Numbered from the stretch's first letter, positions 48,247 to 58,770 are shown. The stretch: DNA of 64,000 nt from Gammaproteobacteria bacterium (GCA_021208965.1 JAJOJD010000051.1:1-64000); one strand, 5' to 3'. Notes: a model not told the origin generated them from the sequence alone. A program made the numbers and translations.

Positions 48247-49095
48247 ATGCAACATATGATTGTTTATCTTAATGGCGATTATGTTGACATTCATGATGCG
48301 GTCATTTCTCCCTTAGATAGGGGGTTTTTGTTTGGAGACAGTGTTTATGAAGTTATCCCTGTGTACCAAAATCAATTATTTGCCGAAAAAGAACATTTGG
48401 ATCGGTTAACGCATAGTTTGGCCGCAATCAATATTCCGCAACCGCTTGATCATGCTGAGTGGGTGAATATTTTCAATCAATTATTATCGTACCCCCATGA
48501 GGGTGATCGTATGATTTATGTGCAAGTAACACGTGGCGCGTACGCAGAGCGTTTACATGCCAGTCCAGCCGCCATCGTTCCCACCATTTTTGTAGCTGCA
48601 TTGCCGGTGACGAAGAAAGACGTGTCACAAGGCATTCGTGCGATTACGGTGAATGATATTCGTTGGAATCTGTGTCGGATTAAAGCGACGACATTGTTAG
48701 CCAACGTTCTTGCCAAAGACGCCGCACAGCGTCTTGATACTCACGATGCTATTTTTATTCGTGAAGGGTTTGCCTTAGAAGGAACCGCCAGCAATTTGTT
48801 TGTTGTGAAAAATAATCACGTCTTTACCCCGCCTTTATCAGCGAATATTTTACCGGGTATTACGCGGCAATTGGTCATCGATTTACTCCGTCAACAGGAT
48901 ATCATGATCACAGAGCGAATGATCGCCGCCACCGAACTGGTCGATGCCGATGAGATTTGGTTGACGGGGTCAGTGTCCGAAATTGTTCCGGTCATTATGC
49001 TAGATCAGCGGCCGATTAGTCATGGAAACGTTGGCATCTTCTACAAAAAAGCCACTGAATGGTATAAAAATAACCTTGAGAAACACTATGCATAA
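48247..49095 (+). CDS. dat: D-amino acid aminotransferase (class IV PLP)
   Basis: It interconverts D-alanine, D-glutamate and 2-oxo acids for peptidoglycan precursors. The product is about 282 residues. IVYLNGDYVDIHDAVISPLD with RGFLFGDSVYEVIPVY is the class IV opening. The PLP Lys is in CRIKATTLLANVLAKDAAQR. EGTASNLFVVKNNHVFTPPL, LPGITRQLVIDLLR and TGSVSEIVPVIMLD bind the phosphate. Branched-chain or ADC-lyase activity cannot be excluded, but the arrangement before ybeD-lipB is the same as dat genes in related gammaproteobacteria. A CGAGG site supports ATG 48247 over GTG 48238. Confidence 0.85.
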   Translation: MQHMIVYLNGDYVDIHDAVISPLDRGFLFGDSVYEVIPVYQNQLFAEKEHLDRLTHSLAAINIPQPLDHAEWVNIFNQLLSYPHEGDRMIYVQVTRGAYAERLHASPAAIVPTIFVAALPVTKKDVSQGIRAITVNDIRWNLCRIKATTLLANVLAKDAAQRLDTHDAIFIREGFALEGTASNLFVVKNNHVFTPPLSANILPGITRQLVIDLLRQQDIMITERMIAATELVDADEIWLTGSVSEIVPVIMLDQRPISHGNVGIFYKKATEWYKNNLEKHYA

Positions 49096-49372
49096 ACCCC
49101 ATCAACACCAAGAAACATCACGGATTGATTTTCCCTGCCTTTTTACGATTAAAACCTTTGGAAAAGCGACTCAGGAATATCAAACGGCTGTTCTACGTAT
49201 TATGAAACAACAGCTTTCGGAGTCCTTTGATGAAACATCGGTTCGACAACGCTACAGCAAAGATAACAATTATTTAGCACTGAGTATCACGATTACCGCG
49301 CAAAGCAAGCAGCAACTAGATAGTATTTATCACGCCTTAAGTCAAGAACCTCTCGTGACGATGGCATTATAG
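49088..49372 (+). CDS. ybeD: YbeD (UPF0250/DUF493) family protein
   Basis: This is a 94-residue small ferredoxin-like fold protein of unknown biochemical role that is found next to lipB in many proteobacteria. Conserved parts are [40 protein letters not shown] and [20 protein letters not shown]. The ATG at 49088 overlaps the end of dat by 8 bases. Its stop overlaps the lipB GTG start by one base, so it is in one translationally coupled unit. Confidence 0.88.
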   Translation: MHKPHQHQETSRIDFPCLFTIKTFGKATQEYQTAVLRIMKQQLSESFDETSVRQRYSKDNNYLALSITITAQSKQQLDSIYHALSQEPLVTMAL

Positions 49373-50010
49373 TGGTGAACATTCAGTACCTCGGACGGAA
49401 AGAGTTTTTGGATATATGGCAAAAGATGCATGATTTTACCGTGCAGCGCAATCAACACACGCCGGATGAATTATGGGTGCTTGAGCATCCTCCTGTGTTT
49501 ACTCAGGGGCAAGCCGGTAAACCAGAGCATATTTTAAACGCGAGCCATATCCCCATCGTATCAACAGACCGTGGTGGACAAGTGACCTATCATGGCCCAG
49601 GACAAATTATTATTTACGTACTATTTGATTTGAAACGAGCAAACATAGGCGTACGACAGTTTGTATCACGACTTGAAAACGGCGTGATTGAATTTCTGGC
49701 CTCCTATGGGATTAAGGCTAGAAATGATTGTTCACGTCCAGGGGTGTATGTTGGAGAAGAAAAAATTGCCTCTATCGGGTTGCGGATTAAAAAAGGTTGT
49801 AGTTTTCATGGCTTAAGTTTTAATGCGGATATGGACTTGTCCCCTTTTCGGGATATCAACCCTTGTGGTTACCAAGCCTTGAAAATGACGCAACTCAAAG
49901 CGTTCATTCCCATTGTGGAACTGAAAACGCTTCAACAGCAATTGGCCGGATGTATACAAAACCAGTTGCACTTACGATCTGACCCCGAGATAATCAGCCA
50001 GTTGCAATGA
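49372..50010 (+). CDS. lipB: Octanoyltransferase LipB
   Basis: It transfers octanoyl from ACP to lipoyl domains, such as GcvH of this window. The 212-residue product has [40 protein letters not shown] (conserved RGG-x-x-T-Y-H-G-P-G), [20 protein letters not shown] with the catalytic Lys, and [20 protein letters not shown] with the catalytic Cys. The GTG start overlaps the ybeD stop; a second GTG at 49375 is equally possible. lipA is not adjacent. Confidence 0.95.
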   Translation: MVNIQYLGRKEFLDIWQKMHDFTVQRNQHTPDELWVLEHPPVFTQGQAGKPEHILNASHIPIVSTDRGGQVTYHGPGQIIIYVLFDLKRANIGVRQFVSRLENGVIEFLASYGIKARNDCSRPGVYVGEEKIASIGLRIKKGCSFHGLSFNADMDLSPFRDINPCGYQALKMTQLKAFIPIVELKTLQQQLAGCIQNQLHLRSDPEIISQLQ

Positions 50011-50026
50011 GCCTATGGAGATAATT

Positions 50027-52069
50027 GTGTTTCATGAATTGATCAGACAACTTGTTCTGTGGATTTATCAGCATCCTACCTGGGCAGGATTCGCCTTATT
50101 TTTACTGTCTGCCGGTGAATCGATGACGCTCATTGGATCTTTTATTCCTGGCACGATTGTGATGACCGCTGTCGGTATTTTTATTGGGGCTGATTTGCTG
50201 CCCTATTGGCCTATGGCGTTATGGGCTGGTTGTGGTGCGTTGTGTGGAGATGCGCTTAATTTTACGTTGGGGTATTTATTAAAAGATAATATCAAGCACG
50301 TCTGGCCATTTAAAAAATATCCCCATTGGTTGCACAAAGGCCAATATTTTTTTGAAGTGCATGGTGGGAAAAGCATTTATTTTGCTCGATTTATCGGTCC
50401 GTTACGTGCTTTTGCACCGATTATTGCGGGTGCTATGCGCATGTCACCGAGCAAGTTTTATCTGATTGATACGTTATCCGCATTCACATGGTCTATCGTT
50501 TATTTATTACCCGGGGTTTTACTGGGTGAAGCGTCACTTCAATTATCATCGGATATTACCGATCACCTATTTCGTTATGCTTTTATGACATTAGTGATCG
50601 CTATCATTGCGGGTTGGGTTATTCAGTTGTTGATTTTACATATTAATGAAGTTGTCAAAAATGCGCTTTCCTGTCTTTGGACAAAAATTAAGGAAACGCC
50701 TTCTCTATCGTTGATTCGTCATTGGATGCATCATCACCAAACTGACCATCCTCGTGGACAGTTAGGAACGTTGTTTGTCTTTGTTGTCATTTTTAGTGGT
50801 TTTATTGTGCTAACCGTTGGCGTATTTTTACATTGGCCGTCACTGTTACTCTATAACAGTGAATTACATCATCTCACTGAAAGTTTGCGTACTCCCAGTC
50901 TAGATCATGTCATGCTAATGATAACGATGATGGGTGAAAAAAAGATTATTCTCGTTATGGTGTTATTAGCAAGCGTTTGGATGGCGTATCACCGGTGTTG
51001 GCGCGCGGTATTTTTTTTATTGGGTTCCTGTTGCTTAGGTGTTTTTAGTGCCTATTTTTTAAAAGATTGGATTCAGTTTCATCGTCCTCTCGACGGAATG
51101 GATGATATTCATGGTTTTTCTTATCCCAGTGGCCACGTCATGATGGCCATGGTATTGTATGGGGGATTGGCTTATTTAGCGGCAACGCATTTGCGGGTAA
51201 AATCTCGATGCTTATTTTATCTCGGCGCCATCATTTTAATCCTTCTCGTCGCTTGTTCGCGTTTACTCTTAGGCGTGCATTGGATGACAGATGTCGTCGG
51301 GAGTATTTTATTAGGTTGGTCGTGTTTATTGCTGATGGCATTTTTTTATCAACGGCGTGTTACCCAAAATATTCAACCGATCAAGCTTTTGCCTCTTTTA
51401 ATGGGGATTCAACTTATTTTTACTGGGGGTTATTATCAACACGCTCAATACCGTTTATTCTCAGATTATGGATTAAGTCCTCAGCCAGAAATCACACGCA
51501 TAGATATGGATACCCATGTCTGGTGGAATAACCATTCTCCTGAGCTTCCTAGTATTACAACGAATCGATTGGGGGTGCCAAAAGAGTTGTTAAATCTCCA
51601 CTGGATGGGTAACCGAGATAGTATTACAGCATTGCTGACGTCCCAAGGTTGGAACTCTTTACGAGAACCTCATAATTGGGTGTTGGAATTAGAAAATATC
51701 GAAGAAAAACCACCTACACCACATCCTAACGTTAAAGTGCGATATTTAGACGATAAGTCACCAACTCTTATTTTTTATAAAGCTTTTGATGATTTTCCGC
51801 AGACCTTTATGGTGCTACAACTTTGGCAAACCCACTATTTTCTTGAACCCGAGGGCTTGCCTTTGTTTGTTGGAACACTGAGTGTCAAGGCTGAAAGTGG
51901 TGCCGTCAAGCATCATATTAATAGCATAGAGCTTGTTGCGCGTTTTGAGCATTCTTTACCATCGAATATAACGCTCTCCACTAAAACATCCGTCAGTGGG
52001 GGCGAACTTATATTGATACGAGACGATAATCATTCGCCAGTTTTAACCGCTCCGGTGTGTCAACATTAA
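50027..52069 (+). CDS. DedA-PAP2 phosphatase fusion with LssY-like C-terminal domain
   Basis: This about 680-residue polytopic protein has three parts. Residues about 15-200 are a DedA/SNARE-associated domain (GESMTLIGSFIPGTIVMTAV, then GGKSIYFARFIGPLRAFAPI). Residues about 255-445 are a PAP2 phosphatase with KDWIQFHRPLDG, FSYPSGHVMMAM and SRLLLGVHWMTDVVGS, the three motifs C1-C3. About 470-680 is a soluble domain resembling the end of Legionella LssY (LSPQPEITRIDMDTHVWWNN). Undecaprenyl or lipid phosphate handling at the membrane is expected from DedA and PAP2 families. I prefer GTG 50027, which has GGAGA 6 bases before it; ATG 50015 is upstream. Its 3' end overlaps murU by 62 bases tail to tail. 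Confidence 0.83.
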   Translation: MFHELIRQLVLWIYQHPTWAGFALFLLSAGESMTLIGSFIPGTIVMTAVGIFIGADLLPYWPMALWAGCGALCGDALNFTLGYLLKDNIKHVWPFKKYPHWLHKGQYFFEVHGGKSIYFARFIGPLRAFAPIIAGAMRMSPSKFYLIDTLSAFTWSIVYLLPGVLLGEASLQLSSDITDHLFRYAFMTLVIAIIAGWVIQLLILHINEVVKNALSCLWTKIKETPSLSLIRHWMHHHQTDHPRGQLGTLFVFVVIFSGFIVLTVGVFLHWPSLLLYNSELHHLTESLRTPSLDHVMLMITMMGEKKIILVMVLLASVWMAYHRCWRAVFFLLGSCCLGVFSAYFLKDWIQFHRPLDGMDDIHGFSYPSGHVMMAMVLYGGLAYLAATHLRVKSRCLFYLGAIILILLVACSRLLLGVHWMTDVVGSILLGWSCLLLMAFFYQRRVTQNIQPIKLLPLLMGIQLIFTGGYYQHAQYRLFSDYGLSPQPEITRIDMDTHVWWNNHSPELPSITTNRLGVPKELLNLHWMGNRDSITALLTSQGWNSLREPHNWVLELENIEEKPPTPHPNVKVRYLDDKSPTLIFYKAFDDFPQTFMVLQLWQTHYFLEPEGLPLFVGTLSVKAESGAVKHHINSIELVARFEHSLPSNITLSTKTSVSGGELILIRDDNHSPVLTAPVCQH

Positions 52070-52688
52070 TCCACTGACCCGCGTAGTGCTCTCCTGTGAT
52101 GCGGGAGAGTTTAATGGCGGATGATAGGATATCGCCTAATTGACGGTAGCCATGGGCATAGCCCGAAAACAGAGCCGGATGGTACCATCCTATGCCAGCA
52201 TAATTTAATTTATCGCCGTCAAACGATAACAACCCATTTTTTCCTATCGCAAAATCTCCCGTTTGATGGTGCACTGGGTTATCAACCATCACGAGATGTG
52301 CTAACGATTCGGAGGTGTTTTTTGTCATCGATAGTAATGTTTGAAAAGGATAATCTGTAAAAACATCACAGCTGATTAAAAGGAAGGGGTGATTATCGAA
52401 AAATTCCAGCGTTTGAATGATACCACCGCCGGTTTCTAGTTTTTCTTTTTCATAAGAATAGTGTAAGCGCAAACCAAATTGACGCCCATCTCCCAATCGT
52501 TCAGGAATGGTGTCAGCAAGATAGTGTAGATTAATAACGCAATCTTTTATTCCCGCAGTCGCTAACTTTTTAATATGATGTACGATTAAAGGTTCTCCAT
52601 GAACGGATAGTAGGGGCTTAGGGAGTGTTTCTGTTAGCCCTCTCATGCGTTCCCCGCGCCCGGCGGCTAAAATCATCGCTTTAATCAT
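52008..52688 (-). CDS. murU: N-acetylmuramate alpha-1-phosphate uridylyltransferase (MurU-like)
   Basis: It makes UDP-MurNAc in the cell-wall recycling pathway first described in Pseudomonas. The 226-residue nucleotidyltransferase starts MIKAMILAAGRGERMRGLTE, TLPKPLLSVHGEPLIVHHIK, with the NTP loop, Lys in PKPL, and HYSYEKEKLETGGGIIQTLE. LISCDVFTDYPF is the metal-binding DxD equivalent. By sequence alone it could be a sugar-1-phosphate guanylyltransferase, but coupling to an AmgK-like kinase (8-base overlap) strongly favours MurU. Confidence 0.85.
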   Translation of the reverse strand: MIKAMILAAGRGERMRGLTETLPKPLLSVHGEPLIVHHIKKLATAGIKDCVINLHYLADTIPERLGDGRQFGLRLHYSYEKEKLETGGGIIQTLEFFDNHPFLLISCDVFTDYPFQTLLSMTKNTSESLAHLVMVDNPVHHQTGDFAIGKNGLLSFDGDKLNYAGIGWYHPALFSGYAHGYRQLGDILSSAIKLSRITGEHYAGQWINVDTPERLKLANDYRLVSI

Positions 52689-53767
52689 CGCTTTTCCTTT
52701 GTAAGGTTTGTATGACGTTTGTCAATGGCCGCAATTCCGAATAGCGTGATGAAATAGTGTTTAGATACCCTAATGTTCTTGGGATAAACGTTAGGTACGC
52801 ATCATTTTTATCCCGCAATGATTTTCGTGCGAAGGTTAACAGTGCTTTGAGATGACGCTGAAGGCTTGTCCAATCAAACCATCTCAAAAATACTTGATCG
52901 CTGACATCCTTCGTTAATAAACGGTGTTTCTCTGCAAGATTTTTGTAATACAACGCCCATGTGGTTACGTTTTCTTCCGGCCAGTCAACGTAACAGTCCC
53001 GTAATAGTGATGCAATATCATAGGTCATTGGCCCGGGCATGGCATCTTGGTAATCAATAATTCCAATAGCCCCGTCCTGTTTTTTAAGAATATTTTTGGA
53101 ATGAAAATCACGATGAATAAAAACATACGGTTGTGTCGCGATCACCTCAATAAGTCGTTCAAGACAGTTATTCAGTTCGGCAGAGCCCGTGCAGTGATAT
53201 AATTTTTTTAAGCACCATTCTTGCCAATCATAGCATTCTTCCAGCAATGTTGAGGCATTTAAAATTTTATAACGTCCGTATCCTTGTCCTGAATGCTGAT
53301 GTAGGACGATGAGCTGCTCAATCGCTTGTCGATAATATCTATCGGCGTCAATCAAGGGGGTTGTAGATGACCGAAAAACATGCCATAAAAGATCGTCGCC
53401 AAAATCCTCAAGGATGGCCCAAGACTGTTTATCTTCTTGTGCCAATAAATGTGGCAGGGAGGATAAATCAATTTTGCAAATCACGTGTTTGTTGAATAAA
53501 TGCCTGATAGATAGAGGATTCCGCGCTGGAATCCATAAAAATGTAGGTTTTTTCTGTCGTATACAAACGAAAATACTGTCTAAAACCAGCATCACCCACT
53601 AATGCTTCATATCGATTGATGGAATAATGCGTATTAATCCATGCAAATTGTTCTAAAGATAGTGCTTTCATAAATTGTTGTGTATCAAGATTTGCGGTAG
53701 ACTTGTGTGCTTTTAAATTTACCTGCAACACTTCTGAGAGTAAAGGATCTGTTTTATTTTCATGCAT
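52681..53767 (-). CDS. amgK: AmgK-like anomeric MurNAc/GlcNAc kinase, frameshifted
   Basis: An aminoglycoside-phosphotransferase-fold sugar 1-kinase feeding MurU. The N-terminal frame from ATG 53767 (YEALVGDAGFRQYFRLYTTE) ends at 53468. The downstream frame carries SWAILEDFGDDLLWHVF, the catalytic FIHRDFHSKNILKKQDGAIG (Brenner-type HxDxxxxN) and GIIDYQDAMPGPMTYDIASL (metal Asp). Joining at four T (plus 53472-53475) with one base fewer gives RDLQIDLSSLPHLLAQ. The loop between is slightly short relative to relatives. The start is immediately head to head with that of lptD: the ATGs are adjacent on opposite strands, as amgK-murU and lptD are in Pseudomonas. Confidence 0.82.
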
Positions 53768-56366
53768 ATTCGCGTTATTTTATTACTAATCTTGATATCT
53801 ATTTGCACAGAACGGTTTGTTTTTGCGCAAAACTAATCCTGTGTCAGATAAAAAATTAACGTATACGGATACATTAGAAGATCCTGCTTATTTTTCCACT
53901 TTAGATACAATCAATATTGGTGAATATCTGGGATGGGTTGAGGATGATGCCGCCAATCAGTGTGGTGGATATTACGTGGCGACTCCTATGTTATACACAG
54001 GACCTAAGGCGGACGAGGAAGCGCCTATTGAAAAAATACCACTTCAAATTACAGCCGAATCTGGGGAGTTTTATTTTAAAGGGAGATCAACGTTGTCCGG
54101 AAATGTTGTTATTATGCAGCCAAACACACAAGTATTTGCGGATACTGCGCATGTTTATCGCGATGATCATGGCGAGCTTAATGACATTAATATGTTGGGT
54201 AATGTTCGACTTCAAGAGCCAGGTAAACTCTTGATTGCAGATGTTGCGACGGTTCCCATTCAAGATGAACAAGTGAGTCATTTTTCATTGTACGATGTGA
54301 TTTACCGTATCACGATTAGTGACTTAACAATCCAACCGATTGAGACACCTCTGTCAGAAAAAAATGGTCAACAGTCTGTTAAAGAGAGTGGTTTAATGGC
54401 TTGGGGTTATGCTAAAAAAGCAGAACAAACGGCATCGGATCAACTAGACCTTCGGTATGCCAGTTATTCTACGTGCCCACCAGAGCGGAAAACATGTGCG
54501 TGGCGGCTGACATCTCAACATATTCATTTAAATAAAACCGAAGGTGAGGGTACGGCATATCACTCTGTTCTTTGGCTAGAAAATCTTCCGATTATGTATT
54601 TACCTTATTTTAATTTCCCGATTGATGATCGACGAAAGTCAGGCTTCCTGTATCCTTCTGTCACGAATTCGACAACGAATGGCTTCTCCTACACCCAACC
54701 GTATTATTTCAATCTTGCGCCTAATTATGACATGATTGTTTCTCCGACCTATTTTCACGAACGTGGAGAATATGTCGAAACTTATTTCCGATATTTAAGC
54801 TCTTCCAGTAAAGGAACATTTAATGTTGGTCTTATTCCCCATGATAGAAAATTTGAGCAGTTTAAAAAAGACGCTGTCTCACAATATGAGTCTGGTGATC
54901 AACTCGATGCGCTTGAAAATGATAGTGAAACTCGAGGGATGTTTCATTGGCTAGATAACACAACGTTTGATAAAAATTGGGAAGGACATATCGACTATAC
55001 TTACGTTAGCGATGATTATTTTTTAGAAGACATCAAAGCCAATGATTCGTCTGATGACCAATTACAACAGCAAGCGCGTGTTAATTATTATGGTGAATAT
55101 TGGTCATTTGAAGCCTTGCTGAATAATTATCAAACATTACATCCTATCAACCAAGATCCCATTTATAATCAATACGCTCGTTTGCCAGAATTAAAATTTA
55201 ATACGGATATTCCTGATGATATTCCGGGTGTCGATTATGGGGGATCTGCGCAATTTGATTATTTTTATATTGCTCAAAACCCAGATGAATCTACCCTTCC
55301 AACCACCGGTTATCGTTATAATGTACATCCGAAAACAGCGTTTCCCATCAAAAAAACCTATGGCTACCTGACACCGGGCATAGAAATAGATGCCACCACT
55401 TACCAGTTATCACATCCTGAATCGGGTAATCCGAGTGATCCGTCGCGTATTTTGCCGTTATTCGATATTGATAGCGGTTTATATTTTAATCGCGATACAT
55501 CGGTATGGGGGAATTCTTACACGCAAACGCTTGAGCCTCGTCTCTACTATCTATATGTTCCTTATGAAAATCAAAATAATTTGCCTGTTTTTGATTCCGC
55601 TTTGTATACATTGACCTATGATCAGCTGTTTCAAAATAATCGTTTTAGTAGTGTCGATCGTATTGGGGATGCTAACCAGTTATCGTATGGCGCGACTACT
55701 CGCTATATCGATCAGCGCAACGGCATGGAGAAAATGAACGTTAGTCTTGGCCAAATTCTTTATTTCGAGGATAGAGAGGTGAGCTTGTGTGATACGGATG
55801 AATGTCGTGAACAAAATACGCAACCGACATCGCCTGTCGTTGCACAGACAAATTATTTTTTTTCAACACAATGGTCGCTTTCCGGTGATACCGCCTATGA
55901 TGCTGATCAACAAATCTTTCAAAATGCTTCTATCATGGTCCACTACAAAAAAGATGAGCGTCGTGTGATTAATTTGGGATATTCCTATGTCGGTGATGGT
56001 TCTTTGTATACCGATCAATACGATGATAACAATTCGAATCTCGCTAACCTCAGTCAAGTTCATGCCTCTTATGCTTGGCCAGTGAGTGTACAATGGAATA
56101 CCCTAGGGAGTGTTGACTGGGATACGAGCTATACGAATGGGGTTTCTTTTATGCTGGGAGCAGAATATAGTACTTGTTGTTGGGGAGTGAGTTTTATGGT
56201 CAATCAAAAACTGACTGGTGTTAACAATGGTGAAAATCAATTTGATCGCGTCTATTACGTGCAATTTGTATTAAAAGGCCTAGGGGCGGCTAATAGTCGT
56301 GGTTCTTCATCATTAATTTCGGAAAATATTGAGAATTATAACCATAATTTCTTGAGCCCATTTTAA
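53762..56366 (+). CDS. lptD: LPS-assembly protein LptD, frameshifted in the signal peptide region
   Basis: It is the outer-membrane barrel that inserts LPS. The signal peptide (HIRVILLLILISICTERFVF) is read from ATG 53762 and meets a stop at 53834-53836. Removing one A from A4 (53829-53832) joins FAQTNPVSDKKLTYTD. After that come the OstA/LptA-like domain (ITAESGEFYFKGRSTLSGNV), SYSTCPPERKTCAWRL, PYFNFPIDDRRKSGFLYPS and a long barrel ending in STCCWGVSFMVNQKL and YVQFVLKGLG. Cysteines corresponding to E. coli C31, C173 and C724/C725 are visible. LptM at the start of the window is known to help this disulfide rearrangement. surA follows 18 bases later. Confidence 0.93.
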
Positions 56367-56384
56367 TTAAGAGAGATAAGTCAC

Positions 56385-57356
56385 ATGAAAAAATCTTTGT
56401 TGGCAATAATACTATGCCTAAGCACGACGACGGTTGCCCTAGCAAATAACGCGTCAAATAAACATCGGATTGAGTTAGATACCATTGTTGCGGTTGTTAA
56501 TGATCAACCTATTTTAAAAAGCACTTTAAATCAACGAATCATTATTATTAAACGTCAATTGGAAGCGCGTCATGTTGTTCCGCCGGCCGACAATATTTTA
56601 CGGGAGCAGGTGCTGAACCAACTGATCCAGGAAAATGTGCAATTGCAATTAGCCGAAAGTCGACATATTGAAATTTCAAGCACGCAAGTTAATCGTGAGA
56701 TCCAAAAAATTGCCGATGAACAGCATATTACGTTGCCTGAACTGTTTAAGCAGGCAGAAAATGATGGGTTAACGCGTGAAAATTACGAACAACAATTAAA
56801 GAATCAACTGTGTATTCATGCGCTTATTCAAAACATGTTGGCCTCTAAAATCACGATTAGTCAAAAAGATATTGATCTTTATAGGCATTCGCAGTTAGCC
56901 CATGCAACGGCAGGAAAAGAATATCAAGTGGCACATATTTTAATAGCACTAGATACCTCACCCACGGCGGCTCAAGTGCATGAAGCAGAAATCAAAGCGA
57001 CGGCTTTATTAGAAAAAATTAAACACGGTGATCTTTCTTTTGAACAAGCGGCTGTTAGCGAATCTGTCGGTCAGTTTAACTTACAAGGCGGTGATCTTGG
57101 TTTTCGACCGATTGCGGAATTACCGGAAATATTTGCGAATGAAATTATTAACATGCCAGTCGGTGATGTTGCAGGCCCTATTCGTACCTCGAATGGCTTT
57201 CAATTAATTAAGTTGGTTGCGGTTAAAAACACTCAGGAAAATCTAACCGATGAGCAGATTCGTCAAGCATTATTTAAACGCAAGCTCGAGGAAACCTATG
57301 TCGTTTGGCTCTCGAGCCTAGAAAGTCAAGCGTATATACGTCGCGAGCCTGTTTAA
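56385..57356 (+). CDS. surA: Periplasmic peptidyl-prolyl isomerase SurA, single parvulin domain
   Basis: Chaperone for outer-membrane proteins. A signal peptide (KKSLLAIILCLSTTTVALA) is followed by an N-terminal chaperone domain (LDTIVAVVNDQPILKSTLNQ and RIIIIKRQLEARHVVPPADN). There is one parvulin domain (YQVAHILIALDTSPTAAQVH, GGDLGFRPIAELPEIFANEI, GPIRTSNGFQLIKLV). The C-terminus is EETYVVWLSSLESQAYIRRE. The product has 323 residues against about 430 in E. coli, because only one PPIase domain is present. Downstream pdxA and ksgA, typical in gammaproteobacteria, are absent. lptD-surA form an operon. Confidence 0.92.
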   Translation: MKKSLLAIILCLSTTTVALANNASNKHRIELDTIVAVVNDQPILKSTLNQRIIIIKRQLEARHVVPPADNILREQVLNQLIQENVQLQLAESRHIEISSTQVNREIQKIADEQHITLPELFKQAENDGLTRENYEQQLKNQLCIHALIQNMLASKITISQKDIDLYRHSQLAHATAGKEYQVAHILIALDTSPTAAQVHEAEIKATALLEKIKHGDLSFEQAAVSESVGQFNLQGGDLGFRPIAELPEIFANEIINMPVGDVAGPIRTSNGFQLIKLVAVKNTQENLTDEQIRQALFKRKLEETYVVWLSSLESQAYIRREPV

Positions 57357-57361
57357 TCTAG

Positions 57362-57387
57362 TATACCAAATCAACATCGTTGGTATA
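57362..57387. terminator. Bidirectional hairpin between surA and gcvPA
   Basis: TATACCAA at 57362-57369 and TTGGTATA at 57380-57387 form a perfect 8-bp stem with a 10-base loop between two convergent genes. It lacks a clear T tract but is the only structured element in a 37-base gap. Confidence 0.5.
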
Positions 57388-57393
57388 TATACA

Positions 57394-58756
57394 TTAACAG
57401 AAAGAAAACAGTACAGATATATATTCCTGCAAGTCTTGTGCTGTTTTAGTTTCTGTCACGCACACTAACACACAATCCTTAAGCTCGGGATAATAATCTT
57501 CTACGCATAAACCGATCAGCACGCCTCGCTCTGCGCAGGCCTGAACGATTCTCTTAGCGTCAGGGATATGGATCACGTTTTCGTGGAAATAGGGTGCGCT
57601 GAATTTAGGTTGAATCTGTTTTTCTTTCAATAAAGCCAGTAAAGAAGATAGGTTTTGATGACTTTTGACGGCGGTTGCATGAATGCCTTTTGCACCTAAC
57701 AAACTCATATAAATGGTTGCAGCCGTAACGAGTAAACCCTGGTTAGTGCATATATTTGATGTTGCTTTGGAGCGTCGAATATGTTGCTCGCGTGCTTGTA
57801 ATGTCAATACAAACCCCCCGTTTTCCTTCCTTATCCACTGTTTGTCCAACAATGCGTCCTGGCATTTGTCGTACGAGGGCTTGTTGGCAGCACAAGAATC
57901 CTGCATATGGTCCTCCAGACGCCAAAGGAATCCCAAACGGCTGAAGTTCGCCACAGACAATATCGGCTCCGCGTCTTAACGTCGCTGAATTTCCCCAATC
58001 ACCTGGCGCTTTTAATAAGCCTAATGCCATGGGATTGACAAGGGCAATGACGAACGCATTTTTTTCATGAGTCCAATCGGTGAGAAAATCTACACTCTCA
58101 AGGCAGCCAAAAAAGTTCGGGCATGGAATAATAAGCGCATCAAAGGTGTGTTGACTGAGTGTTCTGAGTTCAGAGATGTCGATAAGGCCTGTTTCTTCAT
58201 CAAAAGAAATAAAGCATAGATCAATACCTTGCTGTTGGACAATAGACTGCAGGGTATCTCGATAATGGGGGTGAACGTTGTTTGGAATGAGAATTCGCTT
58301 GGCAGCTTTTTTTTGTAATCGTACTGCCATCAGCACGGCTTCAGCTAAGGCGGTTGCACCATCGTACATGGAGGCATTAGAAACGTCCATTTGGGTTAAT
58401 GCGGTGATCATCGATTGAAATTCATAGATCAATTGAAGACTCCCTTGACTGGCTTCAGCTTGATAAGGAGTATACGCTGTCATAAATTCACCGCGACTCG
58501 CTACATCCCAAACAGCCGCAGGAATATGATGCTCATATGCCCCCGCCCCTATGTAGTTTTTCACCGCAGGATGCTGAGTGGCTAGGGCTTCAAAATATTG
58601 TGTCGCCGCCCATTCATTGAAACCCTCAGGAATAGCATCTAATCGTGTGCGTGGAATGTGGCTAGGTATTTCATTGAGTAAATGATTCATCGAAGAACAA
58701 CCGAGCGATTGAAGTATCTCTTCGGTATCGTGTTGTGTATGAGGAATAAATGGCAT
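57394..58756 (-). CDS. gcvPA: Glycine dehydrogenase P-protein subunit 1 (GcvPA), +1 frameshift
   Basis: This is the N-terminal half of the split glycine cleavage P protein. The main frame has FIPHTQHDTEEILQSLGCSS, FLGAGAYEHHIP-type motif (here NYIGAGAYEHHIPAAVWDVA), YTPYQAEASQGSLQLIYEFQ and ASMYDGATALAEAVLMAVR. It is broken at six C (plus 57834-57839). One fewer gives KRGFVLTLQAREQHIRRSKA, continuing to ATSNICTNQGLLVTAATIYM and the end at 57394, total about 453 residues. The catalytic Lys of P protein belongs to GcvPB, for which no gene follows here, so the P-protein is incomplete in this locus. Confidence 0.9.
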
Positions 58757-58770
58757 GTCGACCTTAAAAC

